From assembly GCA_934446355.1 (NCBI GenBank), contig CAKSEC010000001.1:246004-310003 (forward strand): a DNA stretch of 64,000 bases, given 5' to 3'. The stretch is from an uncultured Oscillospiraceae bacterium (GTDB lineage: Bacteria > Bacillota > Clostridia > Oscillospirales > Ruminococcaceae). Made by a program: the position numbers and the translations under genes. Shown here piece by piece: positions 16,609-24,765 of the stretch. The notes below the pieces were generated by a model. It was not told the origin of the DNA and made no database searches. It worked only from the letters and a program-made list of their open reading frames with translations. The first letter of the stretch is position 1, and each line of letters begins with the position of its first letter.

Positions 16609-17433
16609 ATGGAACTTTCTGATCGTGAATTCCACCGCCTTGTGGACTATATGCACGACAACTTCGGCATAAACCTTTCCGCAAAGCGTGTGCTGATACA
16701 GGGCAGGCTTGGGAATATGCTCAGGGAGCGGGGCTTCCACAGCTATGACGAATATCTTGACGCTGTTATGGCGGATACGTCGGGCGCAGAGGTCACCACT
16801 ATCCTCAACAAGCTTACCACGAATCATACTTTCTTCATGCGTGAGCCGGAGCATTACACCTACTTAAAGGAAGTTATTCTTCCGTGGGCGGTGCAGAATG
16901 CAAAGAACAAGGAACTGCGTATCTGGAGCGCAGGGTGCTCATCGGGTGAGGAATGCTATACCACGGCAATGCTGCTCAACGAATATTTCGGCAGAGAAAA
17001 GCACCTGTGGGATACACGTATCCTTGCGACGGACATTTCGCACAGCGTTATGGAAAAAGCAAAGAGGGGCGTTTACAACATAGAGGGAATGAAAGGGCTC
17101 AGCCCCGAATGGAAGAGCCGCTATTTTAAGCAGATAGACAGCGATAATTATGAGATCTGTCAGGAGATAAAGGACGAGATAATATTCAAGCCCTTTAACC
17201 TGATGGACCCCATGCCGGAGAAATACAAGCAGCGTCCATTTGACCTGATATTCTGCAGGAATGTGATGATATATTTTGATCAGCCGACCAAAAATGCGCT
17301 GGTCAACCGGTTCTATGACGTTATCAAGCCGGGCGGGTATTTCTACATAGGTCATGCGGAGAGCATTCCCAGAGGAGAGACCAAGTTCCAGTACATCAAG
17401 CCTGCGATATACCGCAGGGGAGTTGACACCTGA
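16609..17433 (+). CDS. cheR: Chemotaxis methyltransferase CheR
   Basis: 274 residues. CheR methylates receptor glutamates with S-adenosylmethionine. The N-terminal helical domain contains TTNHTFFMREPEHY, followed by the SAM-binding motif IWSAGCSSGEECYTTAM, ILATDISHSVMEKA, and DLIFCRNVMIYFD. YFYIGHAESI lies near the end. All family landmarks are intact. It is located 2 bases after cheW and 17 before cheB. Confidence 0.96.
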   Translation: MELSDREFHRLVDYMHDNFGINLSAKRVLIQGRLGNMLRERGFHSYDEYLDAVMADTSGAEVTTILNKLTTNHTFFMREPEHYTYLKEVILPWAVQNAKNKELRIWSAGCSSGEECYTTAMLLNEYFGREKHLWDTRILATDISHSVMEKAKRGVYNIEGMKGLSPEWKSRYFKQIDSDNYEICQEIKDEIIFKPFNLMDPMPEKYKQRPFDLIFCRNVMIYFDQPTKNALVNRFYDVIKPGGYFYIGHAESIPRGETKFQYIKPAIYRRGVDT

Positions 17434-17450
17434 CAGACGGGGGCGAATTT

Positions 17451-18482
17451 ATGAGAAAGATCAGGCTGCTGGTCGTTGATGATTCTATCCTGTTCAGAGA
17501 GGTACTGTCGAGGTTCGTCAGACAGGACCCTGAAATAGATGTAGTGGGCACAGCGGGCGACCCGTATTCCGCCAGAGATATGATCCTGAAATATGAGCCG
17601 GACGTTATGACGCTTGACGTTGAAATGCCGAGAATGGACGGCGTGGCTTTTCTGAGGAAGCTGCTGCCGCAGTATTATCTGCCGGTCATCGTTGTGTCCT
17701 CGTCGCAGCAGCAGGAGAAAGCTGCGATGGACGCAGGCGCAGTGGGGTTCATTCAGAAGCCGCTTGCACGTACTTCGACGGAAATGCAGCATTTTGCGCT
17801 GGATATATGTCGGGCGGTGAAGCGTGCGCATTCGGCGAACCCAAGTCAGCAGGACGGCAGTTCGCAGCAGACGGCTGCGGTCAGCTATTCGGCGGGAGGC
17901 AGGCGGTTCCACAGATCGGACACGGTGCTGGCTTTCGGAGCGTCAACGGGAGGAACGGAGGCGCTGGAACAGGTGCTGAGGAATCTTCCGGCTGATTCGC
18001 CGGCGACTCTGGTTGTTCAGCATATGCCGGCGGGATTCACGAAAATGTATGCCGACCGTCTTAACAAAAGCTGCAAAATGGAGGTCAAGGAGGCCGAGGA
18101 CGGCGACCGTCTGCGCAGAGGGCTTGCGATAGTCGGAGCGGGCGACCATCATCTGCGGCTTTGCAAGGACTCCAGAGGGTATTATGTTTCATCGCGGCAC
18201 GGAGAAAAGGTGTCGGGTCACTGTCCGTCAGTCGATGTGATGTTCAGCAGCGTTGCTGAGGTGGCTAAGGGAAACTCCATAGGCGTCATTCTTACCGGAA
18301 TGGGCAGGGACGGCGCAGACGGTCTGCTGAAAATGCGGCAGGCGGGAGCGTTCACGATAGGGCAGGATAAACAGACCTGCGTGGTTTACGGAATGCCGAT
18401 GGAGGCGTACAATATAGGGGCGGTTCAGGTTCAGGCTCCGCTATATAATATTGCGGATATTATCCAAGAACAGCTTATATAA
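17451..18482 (+). CDS. cheB: Chemotaxis methylesterase CheB
   Basis: 343 residues. CheB removes receptor methyl groups once phosphorylated. The receiver domain (residues 1-120) has the acidic pocket VVDDS, the phospho-acceptor Asp in VMTLDVEMPRMDG, the Ser switch (VVSSSQ) and Lys in FIQKPLA. The methylesterase domain has the Ser in FGASTGGTEAL, the His in VQHMPAGFT and the Asp in GMGRDGADGL. The linker is Gln/Ser-rich. No receptor, cheY, cheC or cheD is in the window, so the target of this set lies elsewhere. Confidence 0.96.
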   Translation: MRKIRLLVVDDSILFREVLSRFVRQDPEIDVVGTAGDPYSARDMILKYEPDVMTLDVEMPRMDGVAFLRKLLPQYYLPVIVVSSSQQQEKAAMDAGAVGFIQKPLARTSTEMQHFALDICRAVKRAHSANPSQQDGSSQQTAAVSYSAGGRRFHRSDTVLAFGASTGGTEALEQVLRNLPADSPATLVVQHMPAGFTKMYADRLNKSCKMEVKEAEDGDRLRRGLAIVGAGDHHLRLCKDSRGYYVSSRHGEKVSGHCPSVDVMFSSVAEVAKGNSIGVILTGMGRDGADGLLKMRQAGAFTIGQDKQTCVVYGMPMEAYNIGAVQVQAPLYNIADIIQEQLI

Positions 18483-18489
18483 AGATTAT

Positions 18490-18562
18490 GGGGAAGTCCA
18501 AAAAGGCTTCCCCTTTATATTGAAGAAAATGCCGCACAGGGCTTATGCTCCGTGCGGCATTT
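18490..18562. terminator. Two terminators between cheB and glyS
   Basis: GGGGAAGTCC (18490-18499) pairs with GGCTTCCCC (18505-18513) and is followed by TTTATAT on the plus strand, ending the che operon. AAATGCCGCAC (18527-18537) pairs with GTGCGGCATTT (18552-18562) and suits glyS on the minus strand. Confidence 0.85.
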
Positions 18563-18566
18563 GTTA

Positions 18567-19943
18567 TTAGTAGAAGATTCTTTCTTCGATATATGCCTTG
18601 ACTTCTGTCAGCGGTATTCTTACCTGCTGCATTGAATCTCTTTCACGAACTGTTACGCAGCCGTCTGTTTCAGTGTCGAAGTCGTAGGTGATGCAGAACG
18701 GAGTGCCTATTTCGTCCTGCCTGCGGTAACGCTTGCCGATAGCGCCTGCGTCGTCAAAATCAACGTTGAAGTGCTTGGAAAGCTCGTCGTAAAGCTCGCC
18801 TGCCTTTTCGCTCAGCTTCTTTGAGAGCGGGAGTACCGCTGCCTTTACAGGAGCAAGGGCGGGGTGCAGGTGCATTACTGTACGGCTGGTGCCGTCCTCA
18901 AGAGTTTCCTCGTCATATGCGTCGCATACTACGGCAAGGAACAGACGCTCAACGCCGAGCGACGGCTCGATAACATACGGGATATACTTCTCGTTTGTTT
19001 CGGGGTCGAAGTATTCGAGGCTCTTTCCGCTGGTCTTCATGTGCTGAGTCAGGTCGTAGTCTGTGCGGTCTGCAACGCCCCACAGTTCGCCCCAGCCGAA
19101 CGGGAACATGAACTCGAAGTCTGTGGTAGCCTTTGAATAGAAGCAAAGTTCTTCGGGGCTGTGATCTCTCAGTCTGATGTTTTCTTCCTTTAAGCCGAGG
19201 GACAGCAGGAAGTTCTTGCAGTATGTTCTCCAGTACTCGAACCATTCGAGGTCGGTGCCGGGCTTGCAGAAAAATTCAAGTTCCATCTGCTCGAACTCTC
19301 TTACACGGAAGATGAACTGACCGGGGGTTATCTCGTTTCTGAATGATTTTCCGACCTGTGCAACGCCGAAAGGCACTTTTTTGCGGCTGGTGCGCTGGAT
19401 ATTAGCGAAGTTTACAAAAATACCCTGAGCGGTTTCGGGACGAAGATATATCTCGTTCTTGCTGTCCTCGGTAACGCCCTGAAACGTCTTGAACATCAGG
19501 TTGAACTGACGGATATCGGTGAAATTCGTGCTGCCGCAGTTCGGGCACTTTATGCCCTTTTCCTTGATGTAAGCCATCATCTGGTCATTGGTCCAGCCGT
19601 TTGCGTCGGTTTCGCCGAAGTCCTCAATGAGTTTGTCGGCTCTGTGGCGGGTCTTGCAGTCCTTGCAGTCCATCAGCGGGTCGGAGAAGCCGCCCACGTG
19701 ACCGGACGCCACCCATGTCTGGGGGTTCATCAGGATAGCGGAATCCAAGCCTACGTTGTACTTGTTCTCCTGAATGAACTTCTTGCGCCATGCCGCTTTG
19801 ATGTTGGTTTTCAGTTCAACGCCGAGAGGGCCGTAGTCCCATGTGTTGGCAAGGCCGCCGTAGATCTCGCTTCCGGGATATACGAAGCCCCTGCCCTTGC
19901 ACAGGGCAACTATCTGGTCGAGGGTCTTTTCTGTGTTCTTCAT
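18567..19943 (-). CDS. glyS: Glycyl-tRNA synthetase (dimeric type)
   Basis: 458 residues; charges tRNA-Gly. Class II motifs: GGLANTWDYGPLGVELK near residue 29, a zinc-binding pair (DCKDC, then KCPNC), motif 2 FRNEITPGQFIFRVREFEQMELEFF and motif 3 PSLGVERLFLAV. The C-terminal anticodon-binding domain is short, as in bacterial alpha2 enzymes. The ATG at 19943 follows GAAAGGAAC; the reading frame extends 55 codons upstream but overlaps the promoter, so those are not coding. No T-box leader is present. Confidence 0.96.
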   Translation of the reverse strand: MKNTEKTLDQIVALCKGRGFVYPGSEIYGGLANTWDYGPLGVELKTNIKAAWRKKFIQENKYNVGLDSAILMNPQTWVASGHVGGFSDPLMDCKDCKTRHRADKLIEDFGETDANGWTNDQMMAYIKEKGIKCPNCGSTNFTDIRQFNLMFKTFQGVTEDSKNEIYLRPETAQGIFVNFANIQRTSRKKVPFGVAQVGKSFRNEITPGQFIFRVREFEQMELEFFCKPGTDLEWFEYWRTYCKNFLLSLGLKEENIRLRDHSPEELCFYSKATTDFEFMFPFGWGELWGVADRTDYDLTQHMKTSGKSLEYFDPETNEKYIPYVIEPSLGVERLFLAVVCDAYDEETLEDGTSRTVMHLHPALAPVKAAVLPLSKKLSEKAGELYDELSKHFNVDFDDAGAIGKRYRRQDEIGTPFCITYDFDTETDGCVTVRERDSMQQVRIPLTEVKAYIEERIFY

Positions 19944-20001
19944 AAATATGTTCCTTTCATGCCCTGCATGGCTTGCAGGGACGATAAATAGTTTCTTATA
20001 T

Positions 20002-20030
20002 AGTATAGCGCATAATCGCTCATTAGTCAA
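20002..20030 (-). promoter_or_regulatory. glyS promoter
   Basis: Minus strand: TTGACT (20025-20030), 17-base spacer, TATACT (20002-20007). A small hairpin, CCCTGCA/TGCAGGG, lies in the ~50-base leader (19957-19980) before the ribosome-binding site. Confidence 0.75.
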
Positions 20031-20071
20031 GGGGGACAGTGAAAAATGGGGAATGAGGAAACGGGAGCGCA

Positions 20072-20110
20072 GAGGGCTTCTCGACAGTCTGGGTATTGAT
20101 TTTTTCAATA
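20072..20110 (-). repeat. End fragment of the interspersed repeat
   Basis: In reverse orientation it reads ATTGAAAAAATC, then CCCAGACTGTCGAGAAG and CCCTC, matching the left end of the family, and then breaks off into unrelated sequence. There is no right end nearby. Confidence 0.7.
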
Positions 20111-20133
20111 GGCTGAGATACGCAATTGTGGTA

Positions 20134-20463
20134 TCAGTTTTGCTGTTCCTGTGTATTCTTATCTATCAGGTTTACCAGATCGTAGATTATTCTTCTTTCT
20201 TTTTTATCCATCTTTCTTATTTTAGATATGAGAGAAAGTTCTTTTATATCAACATCAACTGTGCTGTTGCTGTAATCCAGCAGATAGTCGATAGAAACAT
20301 TCAATAGAAAGGCTATCTGCTTCACTAGTGCAAAATCAGGCTGCCTTTTATTCTTTATATAGCCATTAAGGGTGGTTGGAGCAATGTTGAGTAATTTTGC
20401 AAATTCTTTTTGCGATATTTCTCTTTCATTAAGAGTCAGCAGTAACTTATCTCCAAATTCCAT
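20134..20463 (-). CDS. XRE-family transcriptional regulator
   Basis: 109 residues. An N-terminal helix-turn-helix of the Cro/CI type spans residues ~6-62: NEREISQKEFAKLLNIAPTTLNGYIKNKRQPD, followed by FLLNVSIDYLLDY. The C-terminal ~45 residues are charged and helical. The ATG at 20463 is 8 bases from AGGAG; a GTG and an ATG at 20472 and 20469 are too close to it. A 12-base palindrome beside the -10 upstream of the gene suggests autoregulation. The target genes are not evident. Confidence 0.88.
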   Translation of the reverse strand: MEFGDKLLLTLNEREISQKEFAKLLNIAPTTLNGYIKNKRQPDFALVKQIAFLLNVSIDYLLDYSNSTVDVDIKELSLISKIRKMDKKERRIIYDLVNLIDKNTQEQQN

Positions 20464-20486
20464 TTTCATCACTCCTCATTGACCAT

Positions 20487-20507
20487 ATTATACATTATTG
20501 CGCAATA
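20487..20507 (-). promoter_or_regulatory. -10 and palindromic operator of the XRE gene
   Basis: A -10 TATAAT (20487-20492, minus strand) lies 3 bases from the perfect palindrome TATTGCGCAATA (20496-20507), which occupies the spacer. No good -35 was found, so the promoter may need help or the palindrome may bind the regulator itself. Confidence 0.5.
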
Positions 20508-20583
20508 TTATTTGTGTATATTCACGATACGAGAATTGTAGGCTTGACAAATACGCAAAATCGGTATAAATCTTTTATAAGGG

Positions 20584-20622
20584 AAAACCCAGAGAGCGGC
20601 AGAACGCCGCAATCTGGGTTTT
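20584..20622. terminator. Terminator after mgtE
   Basis: AAAACCCAGA (20584-20593) pairs with TCTGGGTTTT (20613-20622), enclosing a second stem GCGGC/GCCGC (20596-20610). It has T-runs on both strands and fits mgtE, which ends at 20682. Confidence 0.85.
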
Positions 20623-20681
20623 GTTTTATGACTTAATGAGATTTCTCGGTTCTGGGGAAAGCTTGGTGATTACGTTTTGGC

Positions 20682-22085
20682 TTAGCTGCCGAGGTGAAGA
20701 ACCTGTAAGAGCAGGAGCCAACTCAGTCCGTAATAAGTCACAACTGCGACAAGGTCGTTGACGGTGGTTATCAGCGGACCGGAGGCTACTGCAGGGTCTA
20801 TGCCTATCTTCTTGAAGAACATCGGAACAAGCGTGCCAACTCCGCTGGAAATGAGCATGGCGAGCATTAGTGCAACACCTATGCACGCGGATACCGCAAA
20901 CGAAAAGCCTGCGGGATAGCCCTTGAACAGCATGATATAAAGTCCCACAAACAGCACCGAAAGTACGCCGAGAATAATGCCGCAGGAAAGACCTACACGC
21001 ATTTCCTTGCCGACAAGCTTCAGCTTCTTTCCGGCGGTCAGATTCTTGTCCATAAGCACACGGATAGTGACGGCAAGCGACTGTGTTCCTACATTACCCG
21101 CCATGTCGAGAATAAGCGACTGGAACGCCATTATTATCGTGAGCTGCGACACTACCCTTTCAAAAGCACCTACAACTCCCGATACCGCCATGCCCAGCAC
21201 CAGCAAAATGAGAAGCCACGGCATACGTTTTTTCAGGCTGGCAAACAGCGGCTCGTGCAGATCCTCCTCGCCGGAAAGTCCGCCAAGCTTTGCGTAATCG
21301 TCGCCCATCTCGTCGTCAAATGCTTCGAGCAGGCTTTCGAGTGTGATAACGCCTAATATATGGTTTGCACTGTCAAGGACCGGAACGCTGCTTTCGGAGT
21401 AGCTTTTCAGACGCTCGATGCAGTCCTCTGTTCTTTCGGTACTATAGACGTAGGGGAAGCTTTGCTGTATGAGCGGCTTTATTTCGGAATGCTTTTCGGC
21501 GGTGAGAAGCTCACGCAGGTCTATCGCTCCGCAGAAAAATCCGTTCTCTGCCGTTACGAAAATGGTGGAGATGTTGTCGTTTTCCTTTGCCTGATCCATC
21601 AGCGTGCGGGTAGCCTCGGCGGCGGTCATGTCTGAACTTACCGAGATGTAGTTGGTGGTCATGCGGCTGCCTATCTCATCATCGTCAAACGACACAATGA
21701 GTTCCAGCTTTCTTCTGGTTTCTTCGTCAAGAAGTTCAAAAAGCTGATTTCTTTTTTCCTTTGGAAATTCCCTCAGGACGTCAGCGGCTGCGTCGGTCTC
21801 CATTTTTCCTATTATGAGGACCGTTTTGCCGAGGTCGGTTTCTTTGAGATATTCCGCAGCATTTTCCGGCTCAAAATACTCGAAAACGTCAGCAAGTTCG
21901 TCCATATCCAGCGTGCGGAACAGCTTTGTGCGCTCGGACGCATTCAGGAGTTCGGCTGCTTTGGCGATATCTCCTGCATGGTGTTCGGCGAGCCGTTCCT
22001 GAGATGCTTTCGGCGAAAGATCGCTTCTGATAAGTTCTGCTATTTCTGCTGCGTGATCCCTGATCATTGATTCGTTCATTGCCAT
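20682..22085 (-). CDS. mgtE: Magnesium transporter MgtE
   Basis: 467 residues. MgtE is a Mg2+ channel whose cytoplasmic domains sense Mg2+. The N domain (residues ~20-130: LAEHHAGDIAKAAELL, LDMDELADVFEYFEPENAAEYL) is followed by two CBS domains (residues ~135-255) and five membrane segments with the pore signature QSLILDMAGNVGTQSLAVTIR near residue 318. Length fits the family. A weak GGCAGGG site precedes the ATG at 22085. The gene has its own promoter and a ~180-base leader. Confidence 0.95.
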   Translation of the reverse strand: MAMNESMIRDHAAEIAELIRSDLSPKASQERLAEHHAGDIAKAAELLNASERTKLFRTLDMDELADVFEYFEPENAAEYLKETDLGKTVLIIGKMETDAAADVLREFPKEKRNQLFELLDEETRRKLELIVSFDDDEIGSRMTTNYISVSSDMTAAEATRTLMDQAKENDNISTIFVTAENGFFCGAIDLRELLTAEKHSEIKPLIQQSFPYVYSTERTEDCIERLKSYSESSVPVLDSANHILGVITLESLLEAFDDEMGDDYAKLGGLSGEEDLHEPLFASLKKRMPWLLILLVLGMAVSGVVGAFERVVSQLTIIMAFQSLILDMAGNVGTQSLAVTIRVLMDKNLTAGKKLKLVGKEMRVGLSCGIILGVLSVLFVGLYIMLFKGYPAGFSFAVSACIGVALMLAMLISSGVGTLVPMFFKKIGIDPAVASGPLITTVNDLVAVVTYYGLSWLLLLQVLHLGS

Positions 22086-22265
22086 AGTAGTGCCCTGCCT
22101 TTCATCAAATTATGCTGCATCTGACTGAAAGTGAAGCCGGGCACAGTATGCGCCGTTATTCTATAAAGCGGGCAGAGCCGCAATTTGGGCGTCATACCGT
22201 GTACTTCGCCCGTGACTGTCACCGATTTTCAACTCTGCTCACCTCTTTTTGACGATTTTTGCAAC
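22086..22265 (-). promoter_or_regulatory. Structured leader of mgtE
   Basis: About 180 untranslated bases. In transcript order, GCAGAG pairs with CTCTGC about 70 bases later and encloses a GTGAC/GTCAC hairpin and a GGGCG/CGCCC hairpin, giving a multi-branched fold. The stretch begins with GAGGTGAG, which resembles the AGGTGAG start of the M-box Mg2+ riboswitch, but the rest does not match my memory of that class. A Mg2+-responsive role is inference from the gene. Confidence 0.45.
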
Positions 22266-22271
22266 GTGATA

Positions 22272-22301
22272 ATTATAGCACTATAACTGATCATCTGTCA
22301 A
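22272..22301 (-). promoter_or_regulatory. mgtE promoter
   Basis: Minus strand: TTGACA (22296-22301), 18-base spacer, TATAAT (22272-22277). Confidence 0.8.
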
Positions 22302-22339
22302 CCCTGACGAGGGCTTTTTCACGGGATTTTCAGAAAACA

Positions 22340-22792
22340 TCATAGTTTGTACTGCATAAAGTTATTGTTCTTCACGAAGCCGAAGTCGGTGTACAGCAGC
22401 ACGCCCATGTCGGAGGCGGTTATCTGCACGGTGCCGCAGCCGTATTTCCGTGCTTCATCGACCACTCTTGACAGAAGTTCGCGCGCTATGCCCTGTCTGC
22501 GGTAATTAGGGTCGGTGTACATACTCGACAGCAGACCCATTTTTCCGCTGGGGCAACCGAAATAGGGCGGCTTTTCGACGAACGACATTCCGGAAGTACC
22601 GACGATCTTCTCGCCGTCTAATGCAAGCCACGACACGAATGTTCCGTCTGCCATGTGTCTTGTGTAGTAGTCGAGGAGCGATGGGCGCAGGTCGATGGGC
22701 TCTGTTGCGCCCTCCTCACGGAGCTGAGAAATACGCAGGGATATAAAGGCGTCAAGCAGCGGGGCGGTCAGCCGGCGATATTCGATGGTCAT
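22340..22792 (-). CDS. GNAT-family N-acetyltransferase
   Basis: 150 residues. The acetyl-CoA-binding motif A is MGLLSSMYTDPNYRRQGIARELLSRVVDEAR (residues ~85-115), with the characteristic RRQGIA loop and a later YTDFGFVKNNN motif B. The acceptor substrate cannot be told. AAGGAGAG lies 7 bases upstream of the ATG. It is 22 bases downstream of the lipoprotein gene on the same strand, so the two may form an operon. Confidence 0.9.
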   Translation of the reverse strand: MTIEYRRLTAPLLDAFISLRISQLREEGATEPIDLRPSLLDYYTRHMADGTFVSWLALDGEKIVGTSGMSFVEKPPYFGCPSGKMGLLSSMYTDPNYRRQGIARELLSRVVDEARKYGCGTVQITASDMGVLLYTDFGFVKNNNFMQYKL

Positions 22793-22814
22793 TTTTGCTC
22801 TCCTTTATGCGGTG

Positions 22815-23273
22815 TTAAAACAGCGTGCTGGAAACGCCATCGTCACGCATTCGCTTAAGCGTGGCAATAACATAATCGTAATATTCAGAATCGCTTACGT
22901 GCAGCAAGACCTCTTGTACGAGTTCGTCGGTGAAACCGCCGTTGTCTGCGACCTTTTCTATGGCGTCAAGCCAGAGTTTTTCGGGGGACATGGCTTCGCA
23001 TATCGCCTTATGCTGTCCGCTGTATTCTACGGGCGGGTTTAGCTGCGAGGTTTCGTCGAGCGCAGCACGTCCGTCGCTGACATAGGTTTTCAGAGAATCC
23101 CAGTCTGTTTCTTCTCCCTTTGCCATCTCTGATGCGATAAGAATTTGCTGGCGGCTGTATGCCTGAACGCATTCCGAAAGGGAGGCTCTGTATTCCTCGG
23201 CGGTAAGTTCACTGGAACAGCCGGTCAGGGTCAGCAGGACAGCGGTTAATAATACCGCAAGTATTCTTTTCAT
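22815..23273 (-). CDS. Small lipoprotein of unknown function
   Basis: 152 residues. The signal peptide ends in the lipobox LTLTGC; the mature part is helical (VQAYSRQQILIASEMAKGE). The ATG at 23273 has GAAAGG about 9 bases upstream; the reading frame continues 29 codons further but without a start signal. No family is recognised. The following GNAT gene may be co-transcribed. Confidence 0.78.
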   Translation of the reverse strand: MKRILAVLLTAVLLTLTGCSSELTAEEYRASLSECVQAYSRQQILIASEMAKGEETDWDSLKTYVSDGRAALDETSQLNPPVEYSGQHKAICEAMSPEKLWLDAIEKVADNGGFTDELVQEVLLHVSDSEYYDYVIATLKRMRDDGVSSTLF

Positions 23274-23380
23274 ATAATATACCTTTCTGTATTTGACGCA
23301 AACACCAAAACCACTTAGGTAAAGAAATGCGCCGGTATACACGTAGTAATATCGGCGCATTAATATGCAAATAGTAAATT

Positions 23381-24445
23381 TTAGAGCTTCTCTATCCAGC
23401 CCATATCGTCGGGCAGCTTACCGAACTGCATACCTGTCATGGTGTCGTACAGCTTCTGGGTGACCTTGCCTATCTTGCCGCCGCCTATTTCCATGACCTT
23501 ATCGCCCCACTTGAGGTGGCCTACGGGGGAAACTACGGCAGCAGTACCTGTGCCGAATACCTCGTCAAGCTTGCCTGCGTCGTATGCGTCGGCGATCTCC
23601 TGAATGGAGATACGGCGCTCAGACACCTTCATGCCCCACTTTCTGCAAAGTTCAAGCGCAGATTTTCTGGTGATACCCGGAAGAATACTGCCCTGAAGTG
23701 CGGGGGTCACTACCTCTCCGTCGATAACGAACATGATGTTCATTGCACCGACTTCCTCTATGTACTTGCGCTCAACGCCGTCGAGCCACAGCACCTGAGA
23801 ATAGTTCTGCTTGTGCGCTTCGTCCTGTCCTGCGAGGGAGGCTGCGTAGTTGCCGCCGGTCTTGGTGAAGCCCATGCCGCCTCTTACTGCTCTGACGTAA
23901 TTGGTTTCAACATAGATGTCAACGGGGTTGATGCCTGTGCTGTAATATGCGCCGGAGGGGCTCATGATTATCATGAAGTAATACTTTTCGCCGGGACGAA
24001 CGCCGAGGAACGGGTCGGCTGCGAACACGAACGGACGGATATAAAGAGAAGCGCCGTCAATGTGGGGTACCCAGTCCTTGTCTATCTCTACAAGGGCGTG
24101 GAGCGCCTGCAGGGCGTCCTTTTCGTCTATCTTCGGAATGACCAGACGTTCAGCGGAGGTGTTCAATCTCTTGAAGTTCTCCTCAGGGCGGAAGAACTGA
24201 ATGCTTCCGTCGGGGGTCCTGTAGGCTTTCATTCCCTCAAAGATCTCCTGACCATAGTGGAGAACCATTGCGGACGGCATAAGCTCGATAGGTCCATAGG
24301 GGACTATTCTTGCGTCATGCCAGCCCTGTCCCTCGTCATAGTCCATGATAAACATATGGTCGGTGAAGATGTGGCCAAAGCCCAGCTTGGTTTCGTCAGC
24401 GGGCTTTTCCTTGGGATGAGTGGTTTTTTCGATCCTGATATCCAT
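23381..24445 (-). CDS. ilvE: Branched-chain amino acid aminotransferase
   Basis: 354 residues; transfers the amino group between glutamate and the keto acids of Leu, Ile and Val, using PLP. It is a class IV aminotransferase: YGQEIFEGMKAYR (near residue 65), the PLP lysine in GFTKTGGNYAASL (near residue 197), YIEEVGAMNIMFV and ILPGITRKSALEL. Length agrees with the BCAT-II type. GAAAGGAT precedes the ATG. It stands alone with its own promoter; no other ilv gene is nearby. Confidence 0.95.
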   Translation of the reverse strand: MDIRIEKTTHPKEKPADETKLGFGHIFTDHMFIMDYDEGQGWHDARIVPYGPIELMPSAMVLHYGQEIFEGMKAYRTPDGSIQFFRPEENFKRLNTSAERLVIPKIDEKDALQALHALVEIDKDWVPHIDGASLYIRPFVFAADPFLGVRPGEKYYFMIIMSPSGAYYSTGINPVDIYVETNYVRAVRGGMGFTKTGGNYAASLAGQDEAHKQNYSQVLWLDGVERKYIEEVGAMNIMFVIDGEVVTPALQGSILPGITRKSALELCRKWGMKVSERRISIQEIADAYDAGKLDEVFGTGTAAVVSPVGHLKWGDKVMEIGGGKIGKVTQKLYDTMTGMQFGKLPDDMGWIEKL

Positions 24446-24509
24446 TGTAGTAATATCCTTTCTTGTATCCCGTTATTGGCGGACGATACTATATTCTAAA
24501 TACATCATA

Positions 24510-24538
24510 ATTATACCACTAATAAGGCGGATTGTAAA
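24510..24538 (-). promoter_or_regulatory. ilvE promoter
   Basis: Minus strand: TTTACA (24533-24538), 17-base spacer, TATAAT (24510-24515). Confidence 0.7.
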
Positions 24539-24612
24539 TAATTTTTCTTGAAAAAAATAAAATTTCTGATGTGTGAATATTAATAGAGGTTATTGCTGAC
24601 AAAAACTATAAA

Positions 24613-24717
24613 CAGACTGGCGAGAAGCCCTCAGATTCTAGGAAAAAGCCCTACGGCTAGGCTTTGTGCCTGCCGTAGGGCTTTTGACGACGAAGATGAG
24701 GGTTTATCGCCAGTCTG
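24613..24717 (+). repeat. Interspersed hairpin repeat, well-formed copy
   Basis: The ends CAGACTGGCGA (24613-24623) and TCGCCAGTCTG (24707-24717) pair perfectly. Inside, AAGCCCTCA pairs with TGAGGGTTT, then two GA dinucleotides face each other, then TTC pairs with GAA. The central hairpin AAAAGCCCTAC/GTAGGGCTTTT ends in the tip GGCTAGGCTTTGTGCCTGCC. A second hairpin, AGGGGCTG/CAGCCCCT (24718-24741), adjoins it on the groEL side. The element lies between ilvE and groEL, both on the minus strand. Confidence 0.85.
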
Positions 24718-24765
24718 AGGGGCTGTGATTTGCAGCCCCTCAGTGATATATCTGATTGAGTTATA

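Noticed and set aside
19944..20030. T-box leader before glyS
   Set aside because: The promoter lies ~60 bases from the start codon, leaving no room for a T-box.
20544..20570. Plus-strand promoter TTGACA...TATAAA running into the terminator at 20584
   Set aside because: The spacer is 15 bases and no product is evident; probably chance in an AT-rich gap.
22086..22265. M-box riboswitch before mgtE
   Set aside because: Only the AGGTGAG start resembles it; the conserved GACGCCAATGGG-type core is missing. Reported as an unclassified leader.
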